Positions 1 to 13,348 are shown, counted from the first letter of the stretch. The stretch is DNA of 64,000 nt from Chrysaora quinquecirrha (GCA_014526335.1 JACTAT010000039.1:5739218-5803217), one strand, 5' to 3'. The notes: generated by a model from the letters alone, not told the origin. Translations and numbers: made by a program.

Positions 1-120
1 CAGCCAGGTTTGAAAGTTTGGCCAAGTTTAAAAATTTCACGACAAGCAAAAACCTTGATAAGCAAATTTCAGATGTTTGACAAACGACGTTTCAGAATTT
101 GGCAAGGGGCTACGAATGCT
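1..120. mobile_element. Foldback MITE family 1, partial copy at window edge
   Basis: The stretch carries the words typical of foldback family 1 in this window: 'gccaggtttgaaagtttggcc', 'tgataagcaaatttcagatg' and a closing 'ttggcaagg'. It is cut by the window edge. It is diverged from the better copies at 48-54.5 kb, and only the word content and order support the assignment. Confidence 0.5.
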
Positions 121-180
121 CAGCGACAAATAAAGATAATAGTTAGAAAACAATGCTAAAAGTGTAACAACAGAATTTAC

Positions 181-3100
181 CTGCAAGCAGCTTCTTGAAC
201 ACGTTTGTTTTTGTCCAGTATCCTTTTTAAGAGCTGCAAAAATTAGTCATAGTTAAAAACCAAAAAAAAAAACGTTTGGTTCATGAGAACTATAATCGAG
301 GGGATGAAATCCTAGGAGTGGTGACCAGTAAATGTGTCGACCTGAGATATGAGTGATTTGCTGATGATTAGCCGTTGATGACGTTTTGTGAAAATTTTCT
401 CAGGTAATAGGCTACAAGTTTGCTTGTTCATGTAGCTCGTTGCCCTTAGTGGATTATTCCAGTTCTCGGTTTTAATTTTCGACAGCAGAAATCCTATTGA
501 CTTTCTTCAGTGTTTCCAAGAGAAATTCAGAAATTTCTAGATTTGGAAAGCTTATAGATGACACACAGTGCACTTTTATAAATTAAATTCTTCCCTGATT
601 ATGGTTTACTTTTTACAGATCATGTAAAATCATGTAACCCCTGCTTGCGAGGTCTGTTAATCTAGTTACTCAGTCTGTTTAGGGGGCTACAATTAAAAAA
701 TATTGCCTTGGTTATGACCCTTCTTCCCAGTTTCTCTAAGACACCCGTATACTGCATCCCCTAGAGGAGAAACCCTCGACTCCTTGACTCAAGCATTTGC
801 AACAGAAAACCCCAAAATAACTTCTATACTGCTGTAAAAAATTCTGTCTTTCTTTCTGAAGTTCCTTCTTCACAAGTTCTAGAATACTCTTATAAGCTGA
901 AGATTGGAATTGTGAAATTCAGGTTTCATGGAACGGTAGTTACTGGTTGTAGCAAGCAAGCAAGCAAGCAAGCAATCTTTATTTGTTAATGCAGGTCAGG
1001 GGTTCTGGCAGCTATACAGCTGATGTGGACCTGCAGTTTGTGCCCCCAGACTGATATTCTAGAACGAATACCCTGGGTACTCATTTACCGACCTCGGAAG
1101 GATGGACAGCTTAGTTGACTGTAGGCTTGTGGAAAGAGGTCCCAACGAGATTTGAACCCACGACCTTGCGATCGTGAGCCGAACGCCTTGACCACTCGGC
1201 AAAACCGCCTTGGCCATCAAAACATTACCCAAAAAAAAGATTGTAAAATCATATTTATTCAAACAATCCATTACCTCAGTCATCAATCTCTGCAAATATG
1301 ATTCTGCAGGTTGTCCCACAACCCAGTTAGAATATCTACTAAGGGTCCAGCAAGTTATGGAACGAACAAGAGCCTAAAAGAAATAACGACAGTTAGACAT
1401 AGCGATGCTGGCATAGGTCTTCAAAACAAACATTGCTTTCTAGGTAAAAGGTTCAATTTCTGGATTTTACTCAAAAGTTCACGGCATATGATATTAAATT
1501 TTAATCCTTAATCTGTTCAATGTCGATAAATGGTTCAAAATTTAAGAGAACATCACCTGGAAGTTAGTAGGAATTTCTGACAGGACTTATCTTTGGGAAA
1601 TTTAGGATGGGGAAAAAACTCTAGGACTAACAAGCTTGGTAAAACAATGTTCCAATATTTTGCTCGCTGAATTTTCAAATTCTAAACAGAGCGTAAAATA
1701 CGGGTATCTAAAAGAATAGAAGTCATTTCTACTGTTCATCATTCACTGTGATGAACAGAACAGTGATAATGCGGTACTGCCCATGTGTAGCGATCAAATC
1801 GTTCTCTTTGTGCAATGAATTTTTAGCTAGCTTGAATAGCAAACGATCTCAGAGTAAAATAGTTAAATATTGTTAAGTTTAAAAAACAAAACTGAAAACT
1901 GATCAGTAAAAATCAAATCAACCTTAGGATATATTATATCAAATTATAGTCATTCGGTTTATGCGATGAGTTTCTTACCTTCTTATGTGATAGAGATGCG
2001 ATGAGGAAATTCACTAGTTCTGGCAAATGCTGAGATATGCCATTTAAACAGCCTGAGAAATAAATTTCATAAAAAATCAGAGTAATATAAAATGACAAAT
2101 AATCCATATGTTCAAAGATCCACTGAAACGCGTAGTAACCCTTACACCCAGTAACCCTTTTTTTAATAAGCAACTTGACTTTCGTCCAGCCCTCAAAGTT
2201 GCTTAAAATTTTAGACATTTCAGCCCTCAAAGTTGCTTAAAAGTTGCTTAACATTTTTTGTACCTACTAACCACCCCTGACTTCGCGGATCAAAATCGTG
2301 ATCTGTTAGGCCTACAACATGACTTTTGGGAGACAGTAAGTGGAAAAACGTTAGTTAACGAACTTCAACTTGCATAGACTTATTACACAAGTCCCAGTTA
2401 TTGCAGATACCATCTTTAATTGTTGTTGTTGTTGTCAGAAAGCTGCTCATCCTCAGTGTAGCAAATTGCTGTTGTTGTTGGTCTAGATTTTATGAGCGTA
2501 ACTGAGACTCGTGTAATAAGTCTTAGTAGAACCGGTAACAGATCATCTTTGAACACAGTTGCTAAAACATCCAAGGCAGCAGCTGAACACTTTCCTAGAA
2601 CAAAGAAAGATCATTAAAATCTTCGTTGAAGCAAGCCCCCCGGGGGGGTCACTTGACTTAGTCTCGGATAGGAACGTGCCGGCCTACCCATTTTTATACC
2701 AAATTCCTGAAAATGTATAACCAATATTACACGAAAATATTAACTCGTACACTGCTTTATATGCTTAAAATGTACTATAATATGTCATTTCGAATCAAAC
2801 TTCACCAAGAAAAATGAAAGCAAACGAAAATAAGGCCGTTGTTGATAAAGTTTTTACCGATTATCGATAAATCAATACCCATTTATAGCAATTTTCAGAA
2901 AAATAAGACCCATGTTTATACAAAAATCATGAAAAACGATGCCCTTTTGGGCGGCACGTCCCCAGTACCCGAAATATATTAAGTACCGCCCCCCCCCCGG
3001 GAAGCAAGCACTGCGATTCCAAGCAATCAACTGTCCAATCTCATAAAAAGATCTTTTCAAAAAGAACTGGATTTTCTTGGAAGGTGGCGAACATCTTGAG

Positions 3101-6100
3101 AAAAGGAATCCCCCCACGTGCAACGAACGAAAGAGATATTGTGGCAAATTATGCTTTAAATTCACGTTTAATTGGAGAAAAATTAAAAGAAATGATTCAA
3201 GTCTCAGCTTATCTGCACGAGGAGGCATTTCATCATGTGTTTCCTTTTTTGAGTTATTTGCATCTTGTTTCCTATGTTTCTGCAGATATTTTCGACATCT
3301 ATTGCTGCAGATTCCATTTCCCACTTTGTCTTCCATTTTTCATTAATTTGAAGAAAAATTCCTACTATCTACCCTCTCCCAAAGCGACCGCAATCACGAT
3401 CGTTGCACGGGGAGAGGATTCCCTTACTTAATATGGCCACCATCTTCCAGAAAGTTGCGCTGATTCAGACTTTTCTGAAAGGGTCTATTGAGAAAGCGAA
3501 ACAAGGACACAAGCAACTCTAAAAAGCGCTTGCATATATTTTCGTTGCTTCATCTGCGCAACTATGAATCTGAGTTTAGAGAAGAACTAATCTACACATA
3601 CTTAGATTCCAATCTGATAAAGTATCATCGTCTAGTTCATCTTCATCGTCACTGTCCTCCTGTTAGAAAAACATGAGTCAAATATATATTTGCTTCCTAT
3701 TTTCAAAAACGAATAAGATGCTGCAACGGTGACAAATGCAGCTGTAGGCTTTGCAAAACATATATCCTGAAAGTTGGATTCCTAACAGAATAGATGTTTG
3801 ATAGGCTTTCTCGTGGGGGTAGGGGGCAGTGTTTCTGCTGTCTTGTACTGTGAGATTATTCTTACACAATTGTAAATTCTTTTGCAAAATTTTGCAAAGT
3901 AGACCTTAATTAGCTCTAATCCAGAGTAAATATATTCGGACTTATCAAGGCTGTTTCTGACACCGTATTAGACATGATAGTCACCACTTATCATGAAAAG
4001 CCTTTGACATTTCGTTGGGCAACGTTTCGGGAGAGATCCGTCTCCCATCATCGGGCAATGAGAAATGCGGTTTCTTTCCTATTTATTGCTATAATCCAGC
4101 AATTTCTCAATGTAAGCCTACTAAAAATAAATAGATGATTACGATGATGCGGGTAATGGTGATAATGATGCATATGATATACATATATTAACTATATAGA
4201 ACTCACTTGACCACCATCTAGATTGTGTGTTTTTGATTTGTGGAATCTTGGTCGGATATCTTGTTCACTGTCTGGAACAGATTCATCTTCTTCCAAGTCA
4301 CCCTGTTCAACAAAAAAAGAAAAGTGACTTTGGAAATCCAATTCAGACCAAAGCTTACACACATTCTCAATGTCATAGATTACTAGACTTTTGAGTAGAA
4401 TGACTCGATTAGCTAGCCCTGGGAAACCTTTATTCATAAATAGCTGGGGAATGATTCAAGGGAAATCGTGCTTCAGTCTAAATCCTGCACAGTGACTGCA
4501 GACGAAGAACCACAAGACGCAGTACAAAACTTGACAGCAGGTCCGTTTTTTTGAGGGTTAATTTAAAGGGGAGAACTACATCTAAGGGAGCTTACACTAA
4601 AACTCTGCCTGAGATTGGCCGATGAAAAAATTCTGTTCGAGTGAAATCATTTAGCATCACTTTCGTAACATTAACCTAGCTGAGTGTAGAGTCCTCAATG
4701 AAATGAGCCTAAATTTGGGTGCAAATATTCTTCAAATGACAATCTAGACAGAACACAAAACGTCCTTGAGATAACCATTTTAGCAACGTATGGTCCTTTT
4801 ACTTCATTCAACTTTTTGCTTATTAACATTTTTTCATGCTACATTGTATCAAAGGCCATAATCTACAAGCACGTGATGCAATAGAGGGTTATGATTGGCT
4901 ATTGAAATTAAAACAAACGAGCTAGTGAAAGAGAACGAAGTTCATATATATTATTTCAATGGCATAATAATTTTCAGGCAACCAAGATGACTCCCGCGCG
5001 TAACCCCCTGAAAATATGAATTACTACAAAAGGTATTTATCTTCCATAGGGCATGACCAGGGGTTGGGATAGGGGAAGATTATTTTACTTTCAACTGCTA
5101 CAAACCTTCAGTAAAGCGATATCAACTTCCGAGTATTTCATACCATTGACGAGAATTGGAATAAGCCTGAAAAATAGAGCGATCACATCAAAATATGTTA
5201 TGATGACATCATAATGTTGGGAAAATGGTAGGCCTGCGGGCGGGCCATAACTGTAGAGCCAAACCAAACTAAAGCCAGATATCACTAGTACCATTGAAAA
5301 TACATAAAAAGAGGGAACAATCGTTAGGTGTAAAAAATTTCAAGACTGTCATGCTTAAAAGCTTTTTCCGTCTGACACTCCTCAGAGTATATACGTCAGA
5401 AGCAGCCCGGAACATATCGAAATGCACCAATTAGAAAATTGAAGCTGGCGTGACTTAACTTTAAAATAGATTTGTAAATATACGGATTTCATCTTTTGAT
5501 GTTTTGAGATGTTTGGCACAACCATGTAAAGGCAAGCTAGTTGAGCAAGTCTTTTCAAATTGGTGATGCCATCTTATATAGTCCATCAGCGTAATTCATT
5601 TATCACAACATCATCAGATAACAAGCTTAAAAGATGGACTAACCCGAGGACTTACTAACGATTACTGCTGCTACTACGAATCAAAATTTGGTTAAACTTG
5701 GTACTTGGATAATTTTTAAAAAAATGTTGCTTCCATATTGATGACTGTTTATTTAATCATCATTATCAAATGCTCCAATCAACCAAACGCAAGTTTTATA
5801 GCAATTAGCATCTATTCGTAGCATTTCAGTTAGACGAGATATAGACGCCTCAAAATTTTTGACGCCTTGCTATTTATGATCAAGCCGTACCCTCGTTGTA
5901 GCCTTAGATTTCCAGATAAAAGAATTTCTAGTTCGGTTTTATTTGGTTAAGTTACACCAGTTTTACAATTAGTTAAAGCAAACTTAAATTTCATGCTTTC
6001 ATTTATTATAGCACAAATTTGCTACCCAAAATTATGGCAAAGTAAAGAACATTGGTGTAGGGAATCGCGAAGTTCTCATTCTTATATGATTCTGAAAAAA

Positions 6101-9100
6101 CAAATCTTACCTTTGCAAGAACGGCTGCAATACTTGTTTGCATATTGGCTGTTCTGCAAGTGCAAGCCAAAACTCACAAGCTTCTAGCGCTACTGATTCT
6201 TCCGGGTCTTGAGTTCGAATGAGCATGTACTATAATCAATGAAATAGGAACAGTTAGTTTAAAATAAAATGATCGTGTAGACAAAGTCGCAGGGCATATT
6301 TCAAGGAATTTTCAGTGGTGGGCAAGAATAAGAAGAGGGCCCTGATTTCTTTTGAATTTCAATTATAACTTGAAAAGCTTTTCTCCAAAACAATAGGACA
6401 CCAAGCGGGCCCACCAGTTCATATGTTAAAATATGCCTTGTAAAGTCGATAGAAGTGAGACAAAGTCAATAGACGTCTTTTCTTCAACTTACTTTTGTGA
6501 AAATCAGTGGAAATGTTACGATGTTTTAGAGTTTCAAAGGAAGCTGAGTAAAGAAACTTTCAAAGATTGGAGAAAGAGAAGACCATTAACTACACATCTG
6601 TCTATAATGTCATTTAGTTGTTCTTTGATGCGTCGCAAAATAATTAAAGGAAGGCAAAAACCGTGCAGTTCAAGTGAAAGCAGCTACATTAATAACAATC
6701 ACCCAAAATTAGACAGAAGTGGTATGGTAGGGATAAGCTACAATCCCTGACAAAATTGTTGGATTCCTATCATTTTTCTTTTTAATTGAAAATATTTCTC
6801 CCCTTCCTCCACACATCAATTTTGTTTGTATCATCAAAATGACTGTCTGGTCAACCTTCATTAAAGTAAATGATCAGACGGTTAACTGTCAAAAAGTATT
6901 TTGGTAAATTTCGCTGTTTTGTTCCGCCTCTATGTTTCGTTTCATGCTTTGATTCGCATTCCGTGTTTAAGTAGAAGGCCAGTCATTAAGGGTGTAAAAT
7001 TTGGTAAGAGACTGTAGAAAGGCGTTGAAAATTATTGTCAAACTTCAAACTATTGCATTGAGAAAACAATAATTTCTGGTACTGATGGAGGCTGAGTACA
7101 CAAAATAGGAGAGACAAAGATCAAATGAGCTAGGACAGTGCAATTTTGAGAGTTGGTCACTCATTTCATTGAGCTCTTTGAGAAAAAGAGGATGTTCATT
7201 AGCTCTCTCAATATCCAGGTTTGAAATTTTGAGTCCCATCAGAGGCCCTTTACATGAGAAATTTCAGCCTGTGCTGAGTTCAACTCAGCTAACGGTTAAA
7301 GCCTTTACTGCATTTACATGAAAGAGGGTGAGTTGAAACTCAGCCCATGTTTTCAACTTAGTTTCTCAGCCCGTGTTGAAATCTCAGCACAGGCTGAGAT
7401 TATGGAAATCTTGTAAACGCACAAAATTTTGGCCTGGGGCGTGTGCAAATTGAAAACGTCACATAATACAAATAAATGCCAATCAAGAACAACAGAGAAA
7501 CCGCATAAATTCCTGTTATGCAATCATGCGACCTAATCTTGGCCCCGTGCTGAAAATTCATGTAAACACAAAGCAAAATAAGCGATGCTCTAAATTCTCA
7601 GCACGGGTTGAAAATTCTCATGTAAAGGGCCTCTCAGATGAGGAAAAATTGGTAGAAGAGGCATAAATCTTGGTAAAAAAGATAACTATATACCTCAATT
7701 AGATTGTTCATTTGTGGTATTAACTGGTCTACTCTAACTTCTAAAAGCATGACAATTGCTCTACAGACATTCTTCTGCACTTCAGGATCATTGTCATTTG
7801 AAAGGCTGAATAAACCCTGCAAATGAAAGCAAGACTTAAGCAAACAGACAAATTTAAACAGAAAAATTTACAAAACCATTACCAGATATGATGTTACTGC
7901 TTAAAAAAGCAATTTTATAATGTATCTTTACACTGATGATTTGTTTTAAGGTGGATTGCGATTTGAGTTTTTTTGCAGTGTTTTATTGCTTTTGCCCCCC
8001 CCCCTATAATAATCCCCCTTACAAAGAGCAAGAATAAAAAAGTTACCTCCATAAACTGTCCAATTTGCATCATTAGAATCTGACTTCTGCACATGACAAA
8101 CTGATTAACACAGGCTATTGCATGGGACCTGAAAGATAAATATTTAGAAAATGTTACCATTTTGTATCATAATCAAAAGAAGGAAAATATTCCTACCATT
8201 CACTCTGCAATTTATGACAAACACATATTTGTAAACGTGTATGGTGCTGAAGAATGCTCAGCATAACCAAAACACAAAAAAACAAACAGGATGACAGTCT
8301 TGAGCTGTATGACTTAGAGAGTTACACAACAACTTCATTGGCCCCTAAAGCTCTAGTGGAAACATTGTTGGCTCTCTGGTCATGCATTTCAGGTTCAAAT
8401 CCAATCTATTGTGGAATGCCATTTGTGGTAAAGCTATCCTATTCTTTGCCATTCAGGAAAAACATATATTAATATGTATGATAAGGCTCAATAAAGCCAA
8501 AACACAAAACGTCAAACAGGAGAAGAGTTTTTGGGCTACATGACTTAAAGAGATACTCTGGGACTTCATCAAGCTCTATAGCTCAGTGGAAACTTTGTTG
8601 AGTCTCTGGTTGTGCAGTCCTGCCTGGTCAAATCCTACATATTGTGGTATGCCACTTGTGGAAGAATCAATAGAGGAAGAAAATCTTATATATTTCTGAC
8701 AATTTACAACCAATAAACATCACCCAGTAGACAGAATTCAGAAGAACTAGGTCAGTGCTTACCTGACTTTTGCATTGTTGTGCCTGAAAAATTCTAAAAA
8801 CTTGGGAATCATGACATGGGTCGGACGATTAGTTGTGTCTGCATCAAGTTGTGGGGCCAAATCTTCACAAATCTTTTGCAGTGCACCAAATGCTCCCTTA
8901 AACACAAAATTCAAATGTAAAAAGTCAGCAAAAGTCAGTAAAAATATCATTTCTGAGCAGTCTTATTCAGAAGCGTGTCCATATTCAAATCAATCATGCA
9001 CAGGCATTACAAAATGTTTTGCTTTCATAATACAGAAAATTTCCGTTTCCAAGGTTTATCAAATGATATTGGTGACACTGCCCACAAACCCCTGTTTATC

Positions 9101-12100
9101 ATGCTGATAGAGTCAACTTGTTCAGTTTTGTGTGGCAAGTTTTGTGTCATTTCAAGAGGCGATTGACCAGGTGTGCAGTGACTTGACTGTGGCGAATTGG
9201 CAGTGTGGCAAGTTGACCTGTTACTTTTTAAAGAGCATTAAAAGGAAAGAGCAAAATACATACCTCACAGACATTGAAGTCATCACTATCAAGAAGTTGC
9301 AACAGCCTTGGCAAAAGTTCTGGCCATGTTCCTAGTTCTTTCTGAGCAATTGTTGTGACCAGTATTCCGATGGTTGCTCTAATCAGAGGAGAAGGATCAC
9401 CGATGGCATCTAAGCATTCCGCTTTGACAAACTCTCTTACTTCAGGAGGGAATCTGTGATAGTTGCCTCTAACATTATTCTTCAAAATTAAACCAGCAAG
9501 AGATCTTGTTGGTTCATCTGTGAGATTGAACAAAAAAGGCATTGATAAAGATAGTGAAAGAGTTGAAACTTCTTTTTCATACCGGAAAACTACTTATGTC
9601 TGTTACTCTTCAGAGAGCCAACTCCCCCCCCAATGGTTCTGTGTGACATGTCATTGGACAATTTTCATGTGTAATTTCATTTCATTTCAGTAATTTTGTA
9701 GTAATAATTTTTGCACATACATGGATGCATGAATCTAAGCTCCAGTGTGATGTGTGGAATGTTTTGATACGGCTTGTGATTTCATGACATAATTGTGTGA
9801 TTGTGTGATTCATAATTGGTGCATGAAGGACAGTTACATGCGCCATTGTTATCTATTATTTGTATTAGCTTCAATCACCCATGTCATACATCTTAAGCCC
9901 CAAGCCCCAAATAATTAAATGAAAGGTTAAATCTTCATCTGTCTCATCTACGTCTACAATTTGGACTATCAATGAACACTGTCCCTAAGTACCCAGGGTG
10001 CTTGATAACTGGAATACTGTAGTTTTCCCTTTGTAGTCACCCCCCATGGACCTTATCAAAAACAGAAGATTACAAGATTGCTTACCTATACCATCACTCT
10101 TGAGCTTGGTTAGCACAAAAATAAGATAACTATTGAAATCTGGATATTGATTTAATGATTCTAATTTCTGAAAAAAAGTGTTAAGGATTCTTTCTGCAAA
10201 AATGCAAATGTGTTTTGTATCCTGTAGGACAGATCTCATTAAGGCCTTAAGAGGCAATGATTTTTCTAGCATTGCCGCTTATTTTTAATATTAAAAGAAC
10301 TTCAATCAACTTAGTAAAATCACTGCGAAAAACCTGACTTGCCAACAGTGGCGTTCCCAGATTGAAAATACTGGGGTGGACAACAATTCAAAAATTTTAG
10401 GTACCACGCCCTTTAAACGCTCAGAGAAGGTGGGCAACGCCCATTCTTAATAATCCTAATGTGAAATAGAAACAAGCAAGGATCAGCTATTGACTACATT
10501 ACTTGCAACAATTATTCCACTGATAGCTACAGTATAATCTGTAACAACGATGAAAAGTTTATGAAATCTACTGTGTGCAAAAATGAAAGACAGTGTTTCT
10601 GCGAGAGGCTTGTTGACTGGTAACAAGAATACTGGTAATGTTTGATGATTTTCACCAATGCATAGAGTTAGAGGAAAAGTGGGCTCATTCTTTTTCTGCT
10701 AAAAATCAATCAAAGCCCCCTGTTAATATTATGACGGATTTTGAGGAATTGGAAAATCAATGTCTGAGAGAACTGGGGTGGACATGTCCACCCCAGTCCA
10801 CCCCGTGGTGACGCCACTGCTTGCCAATGTCTAAAAGTTTTATAGTTTACCCATGTATAGCTATTATATTCAATAAGAAAGAACTATATGTCATTGAAAA
10901 AATAAACCACTTGGGTGGCAATCTAGCCCAGGGACGGGGAATTATGTAGAATTGGAGTCCTGGAGATGTGCTGCCTAGAATGGTATCGTTTTTTAAGATT
11001 TTGGTACATGGAGGATTGGTGTTGACTTTCACGGTTGTGGTTTGGGTTTACTTTTTTGAAATAAACCCAATTAAATAAATTGGGTTTATTAAATAAACCC
11101 AAGAAAATTGGTATATAGTCAGGTGGCTACGGGACAGAAACAAGGGGTCAGACTGCAAAATCGGTGGGCAATGCAAAAAATGGTTTAAAACAAGTGCAAG
11201 AGCTTGTAGATGACAAATCAACTTGCTGGACATCGCCAAATTACTTGTGAGGGGAACCCAGCAGCATTTTATGGTTTTCCCATACAGTTTTTCATTTACT
11301 TCAAAATCTTGAAAATGACCGAAATCCAAAATCATTGCATGAAAAATTTAAAACTACTGCCAGAAAAGGCTTATTGAGTGCATTCGAAAGAGACCTTGTT
11401 TGTTGAATTTGAGCTCACCTAACCAGAGTAATAGAGCAGTGAACTTTGAGTGCCCCCCTGCAATGTTGCACGAGCGAGAAATTAATCATGCTTCCAGGGG
11501 GGCACTCAAGCTTCACCAATCAATATCTCGGGAGGAGGATGACCGAATTTCAAAAACAACATATGTTCTGGAAGTACTCTGCAAGCACTTTCTGACTGTT
11601 GTTTTCGATTTTTCATGCAGCGATTTTAAATTTGTGCCATTTTCAAGGTTTCGAAGAATATAGAAAAGTATATGGGAAAAGCATAAAATGCTGCCGGATT
11701 ACACCCACAAGTAATTTGGAGAGGTCCAACAAGTTGATTTGTCATCTACAAGCTTCTGCGCTTGTTGTAAATTATTTTTTGCATTGCCCACAGATTTTGC
11801 ATGCTGCATTTACCATAGCGCCCTGACTAACAAGATCAGGAGCTTTTTAAGCTTGGGTGGCACATCCTTAACAAAATTCTATCAACTACTCCTCAGGATT
11901 ATCAATTATATTAAATAATGGAAGTGCTAAGAAACTATGTATCATGACCTTAGCCCTGGGTGTGACACTTTGCTGAGGCTAAGCCCTGTAAAGCCATTAG
12001 CTACAACACATCTCTTAGGGACATCATCATCTTTTTAAGACAGAAATTGACAACATTCAATTCTGCTGTAGTCAAAATGAAGAAAAGTTGTCAGTAAAAT

Positions 12101-13348
12101 GGGGGTAAAGGGCCCCTTTTGGTGACATGTCATGGAGGAAAAGGGAGGAAACTTTGGTTCAATGAGAAACAATACCCCTATTGCTTGTAAAACAAGGGAT
12201 TCTAGTGTGCAGTGTGCGTAACCTCCAGTCTGCCTAGTTGGTACGAAGCACCTATCATCATCAGTCAGCAGGGGTGCAGGGTGAAGAAGGAACAGCTACT
12301 TCATGTAAATGTAATGATGTCTTCATACATGTTATGGTCTTTCTATATGTTCTGTCTATTTAGATATCAACCCTCAAATGTCTGACTCTGTGTGTTCTCT
12401 GTGCCTATGCTTGGGTAAGGAGTTTAGGAAGAAGGTTTCTTTTTCAAGACTCAATAGTACATCATTCTCCATAAGCAGTGAAGGTTAAATGGTGTTTTAG
12501 CGCCAATTGCTAGGATCTCAGTAATAGGTTAACTAATCGAGACCTCAACCCTGGCTGTGATGCTACCGCGGGCTGGGCATGAACCCTGACCACACTGAGC
12601 TCCTGACACCACGAGTCAGCTGGATTACATCACGATGCCACAGCACCTCCAATGGGATGGGAGACATGTTTGTAAAGTTTGTAAAGTGTGCTCCGAAGAT
12701 GATATCGAGAAAAATAAAAGTTGCACTTGATATTTGTTTTTGTGCAGTTTTTGCTTATAGTCTTAAGTACAAAAATTGTAGTATTTATGAAAATTTCGCA
12801 CTTGAAATTGGCACTGTGCCCTTAAAGTTCTTTTGCTCCCTCCGAATAAATTCGAATAAATTCGGAGCGAGAGACAATGTTAGCAGTCTGGAGGCATGCT
12901 ACACTAACATCTTGTCAAACCCAGACCAACTTAACCAACAAGCTCACTGACACAAAACCTAGCCAGCTCGAATACACACAGTATACCTACAAGACCACCA
13001 CTTTTGCAACAATACCTCCAAGCCACAAAGTTAGAAATGTCTGATACCATCCTCATTCTCACTTATTTGTTATTCACAACTTGAACTGGTAATTTTAGTA
13101 CGTATACTACACAAATCAACGAGACGAGGACTGGTCGTCCAGTCTAAGATTCTAAATTTTAAATTTAGTCTAGGCCTGGAAAACTTGTTACATTCTCACG
13201 CACGTGAGTGACTCGGAGGGATAGAAAAGGATACTTGCTGGACAGCTCTCTGCGTATCTGTATTTGGGCTTTGACTTTCTTTTAAAAGCTGGAGGATTTG
13301 TTCTAATCCTTGCTTGTTTGGTTGCCAACTTCTACCATCCATTTTCAT
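181..13348 (-). CDS. TNPO1: Transportin-1/2 (karyopherin beta-2), 5' part of gene, 14 exons visible
   Basis: HEAT-repeat import receptor that binds PY-NLS cargos and Ran-GTP and carries cargo through the nuclear pore. Coding exons (minus, high to low): 13348-13235, 10167-10092, 9517-9264, 8896-8763, 8128-8047, 7816-7694, 6229-6111, 5166-5106, 4302-4207, 3659-3602, 2594-about 2523, 2052-1979, 1373-1275, 233-181; all have AG/GT borders and matching phases except the 2523 end. Family signatures seen: [85 protein letters not shown], and the acidic H8 loop [12 protein letters not shown] followed by LSDWNL. The start is an ATG at 13348 or 13342, in frame. The gene continues past position 1; about 45% of the family length is present. 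Between the exon ending near 2523 and the one starting at 2052, roughly 25-30 residues expected in the family are not found, and a MITE lies there. The copy may be damaged, or an exon may be lost or diverged. Confidence 0.93.
950..1212 (-). mobile_element. tRNA-derived SINE, full length, with (TTGC)n tail
   Basis: Read on the minus strand, the element opens with a tRNA-like head: A-box-like 'TGCCGAGTGGTCAAGG' and B-box-like 'GTGGGTTCAAATC'. A unique body follows, then a tail of repeated TTGC (plus strand 'agcaagcaagcaagcaag' at about 950-975). It lies in a TNPO1 intron. A second, older copy is at 51.99-52.17 kb on the plus strand. Confidence 0.8.
2376..2522. mobile_element. MITE of the 'gacttattacac' family, inserted in a TNPO1 exon
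   Basis: Terminal inverted repeats 'gacttattacacaagtc' (from about 2377) and 'gactcgtgtaataagtc' (to about 2522) frame a 147-bp element containing 'ttgttgttgttgttgtcag' and 'ggtctagattttatgagcg'. Relatives are at 34.6, 43.3 and 47.4 kb. On the minus strand its first bases directly follow the TNPO1 codons for L-L-P-V-L-L, so it interrupts coding sequence or stands at the lost exon end. Confidence 0.8.
2636..3000. mobile_element. hAT-like MITE with perfect 8-bp target duplication
   Basis: The ends are C-rich then G-rich on the left ('ccccccggggggg') and the reverse on the right ('cgcccccccccc' then 'ggg'). The element is flanked on both sides by gaagcaag (2628-2635 and 3001-3008). An 8-bp duplication is the hAT hallmark. 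The 365-bp element sits in a TNPO1 intron and has no coding capacity. Confidence 0.8.
3660..7240. other. TNPO1 introns, mostly unique sequence
   Basis: Apart from the four TNPO1 exons listed in the gene entry, I recognise in this stretch only a half copy of foldback family 2 at about 5335-5460 ('gctttttccgtctgacactc', then 'tgcaccaattagaaaattga'). Open frames such as 6433-6750 have no family resemblance and no usable splice context that I can see. Confidence 0.5.
7242..7633. mobile_element. MITE with 18-bp inverted ends and 3-bp target duplication
   Basis: Left end 'gaggccctttacatgagaa' and right end 'ttctcatgtaaagggcctc' are exact reverse complements. The flanks repeat tca (7239-7241 and 7634-7636). 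A 3-bp duplication with GGCCCTTTACA-type ends suits the PIF/Harbinger group, but this is an inference. The interior repeats 'cagcctgtgctgag'-type words. The element lies in the TNPO1 intron upstream of the exon at 6229. Confidence 0.75.
8237..8672 (+). mobile_element. Two tandem copies of tRNA-derived SINE family S2
   Basis: Two diverged copies (about 8237-8445 and 8477-8672) of the family best seen at 20,699-20,887. Both carry 'gctgtatgactta'-like and 'tagctcagtgg'-like A-box words, then 'caggttcaaatcc'-like B-box words, ending in 'tgtggtatgccacttgtgg'. They lie in a TNPO1 intron. Confidence 0.75.
10346..10819. mobile_element. hAT MITE with CAGTGGCGT ends and perfect 8-bp target duplication
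   Basis: The element opens with 'cagtggcgttcccag' and closes with 'gacgccactg', the typical hAT CAGTGGCG terminus. It is flanked by the identical octamer cttgccaa (10338-10345 and 10820-10827). Its 474 bp have no coding capacity. It sits in TNPO1 intron 1. Confidence 0.9.
11116..11829. mobile_element. Foldback element, family 3 (about 0.7 kb imperfect palindrome)
   Basis: The left arm (11116-11345) and right arm (about 11590-11829) are reverse complements over most of their length. For example, 'gatgacaaatcaacttg' on the left faces 'caagttgatttgtcatc' on the right, and the ends read 'tagtcagg' and 'ccctgacta'. The centre near 11,440-11,500 holds a small CCCCCC/GGGGGG inverted pair. A second copy of the family is at 60.65-61.33 kb. 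Confidence 0.8.
11830..13234. other. TNPO1 intron 1, 5' portion, no recognised genes
   Basis: Only a short self-complementary word around 12,842-12,870 ('ccgaataaattcgaataaat' then 'tcggagcg') stands out. The 123-codon open frame at 12,579-12,950 has no recognisable domain. Confidence 0.4.

Noticed and set aside
1134..1212. Functional tRNA gene
   Set aside because: The tRNA-like head is followed by a SINE body and tail, and the cloverleaf ends do not pair.
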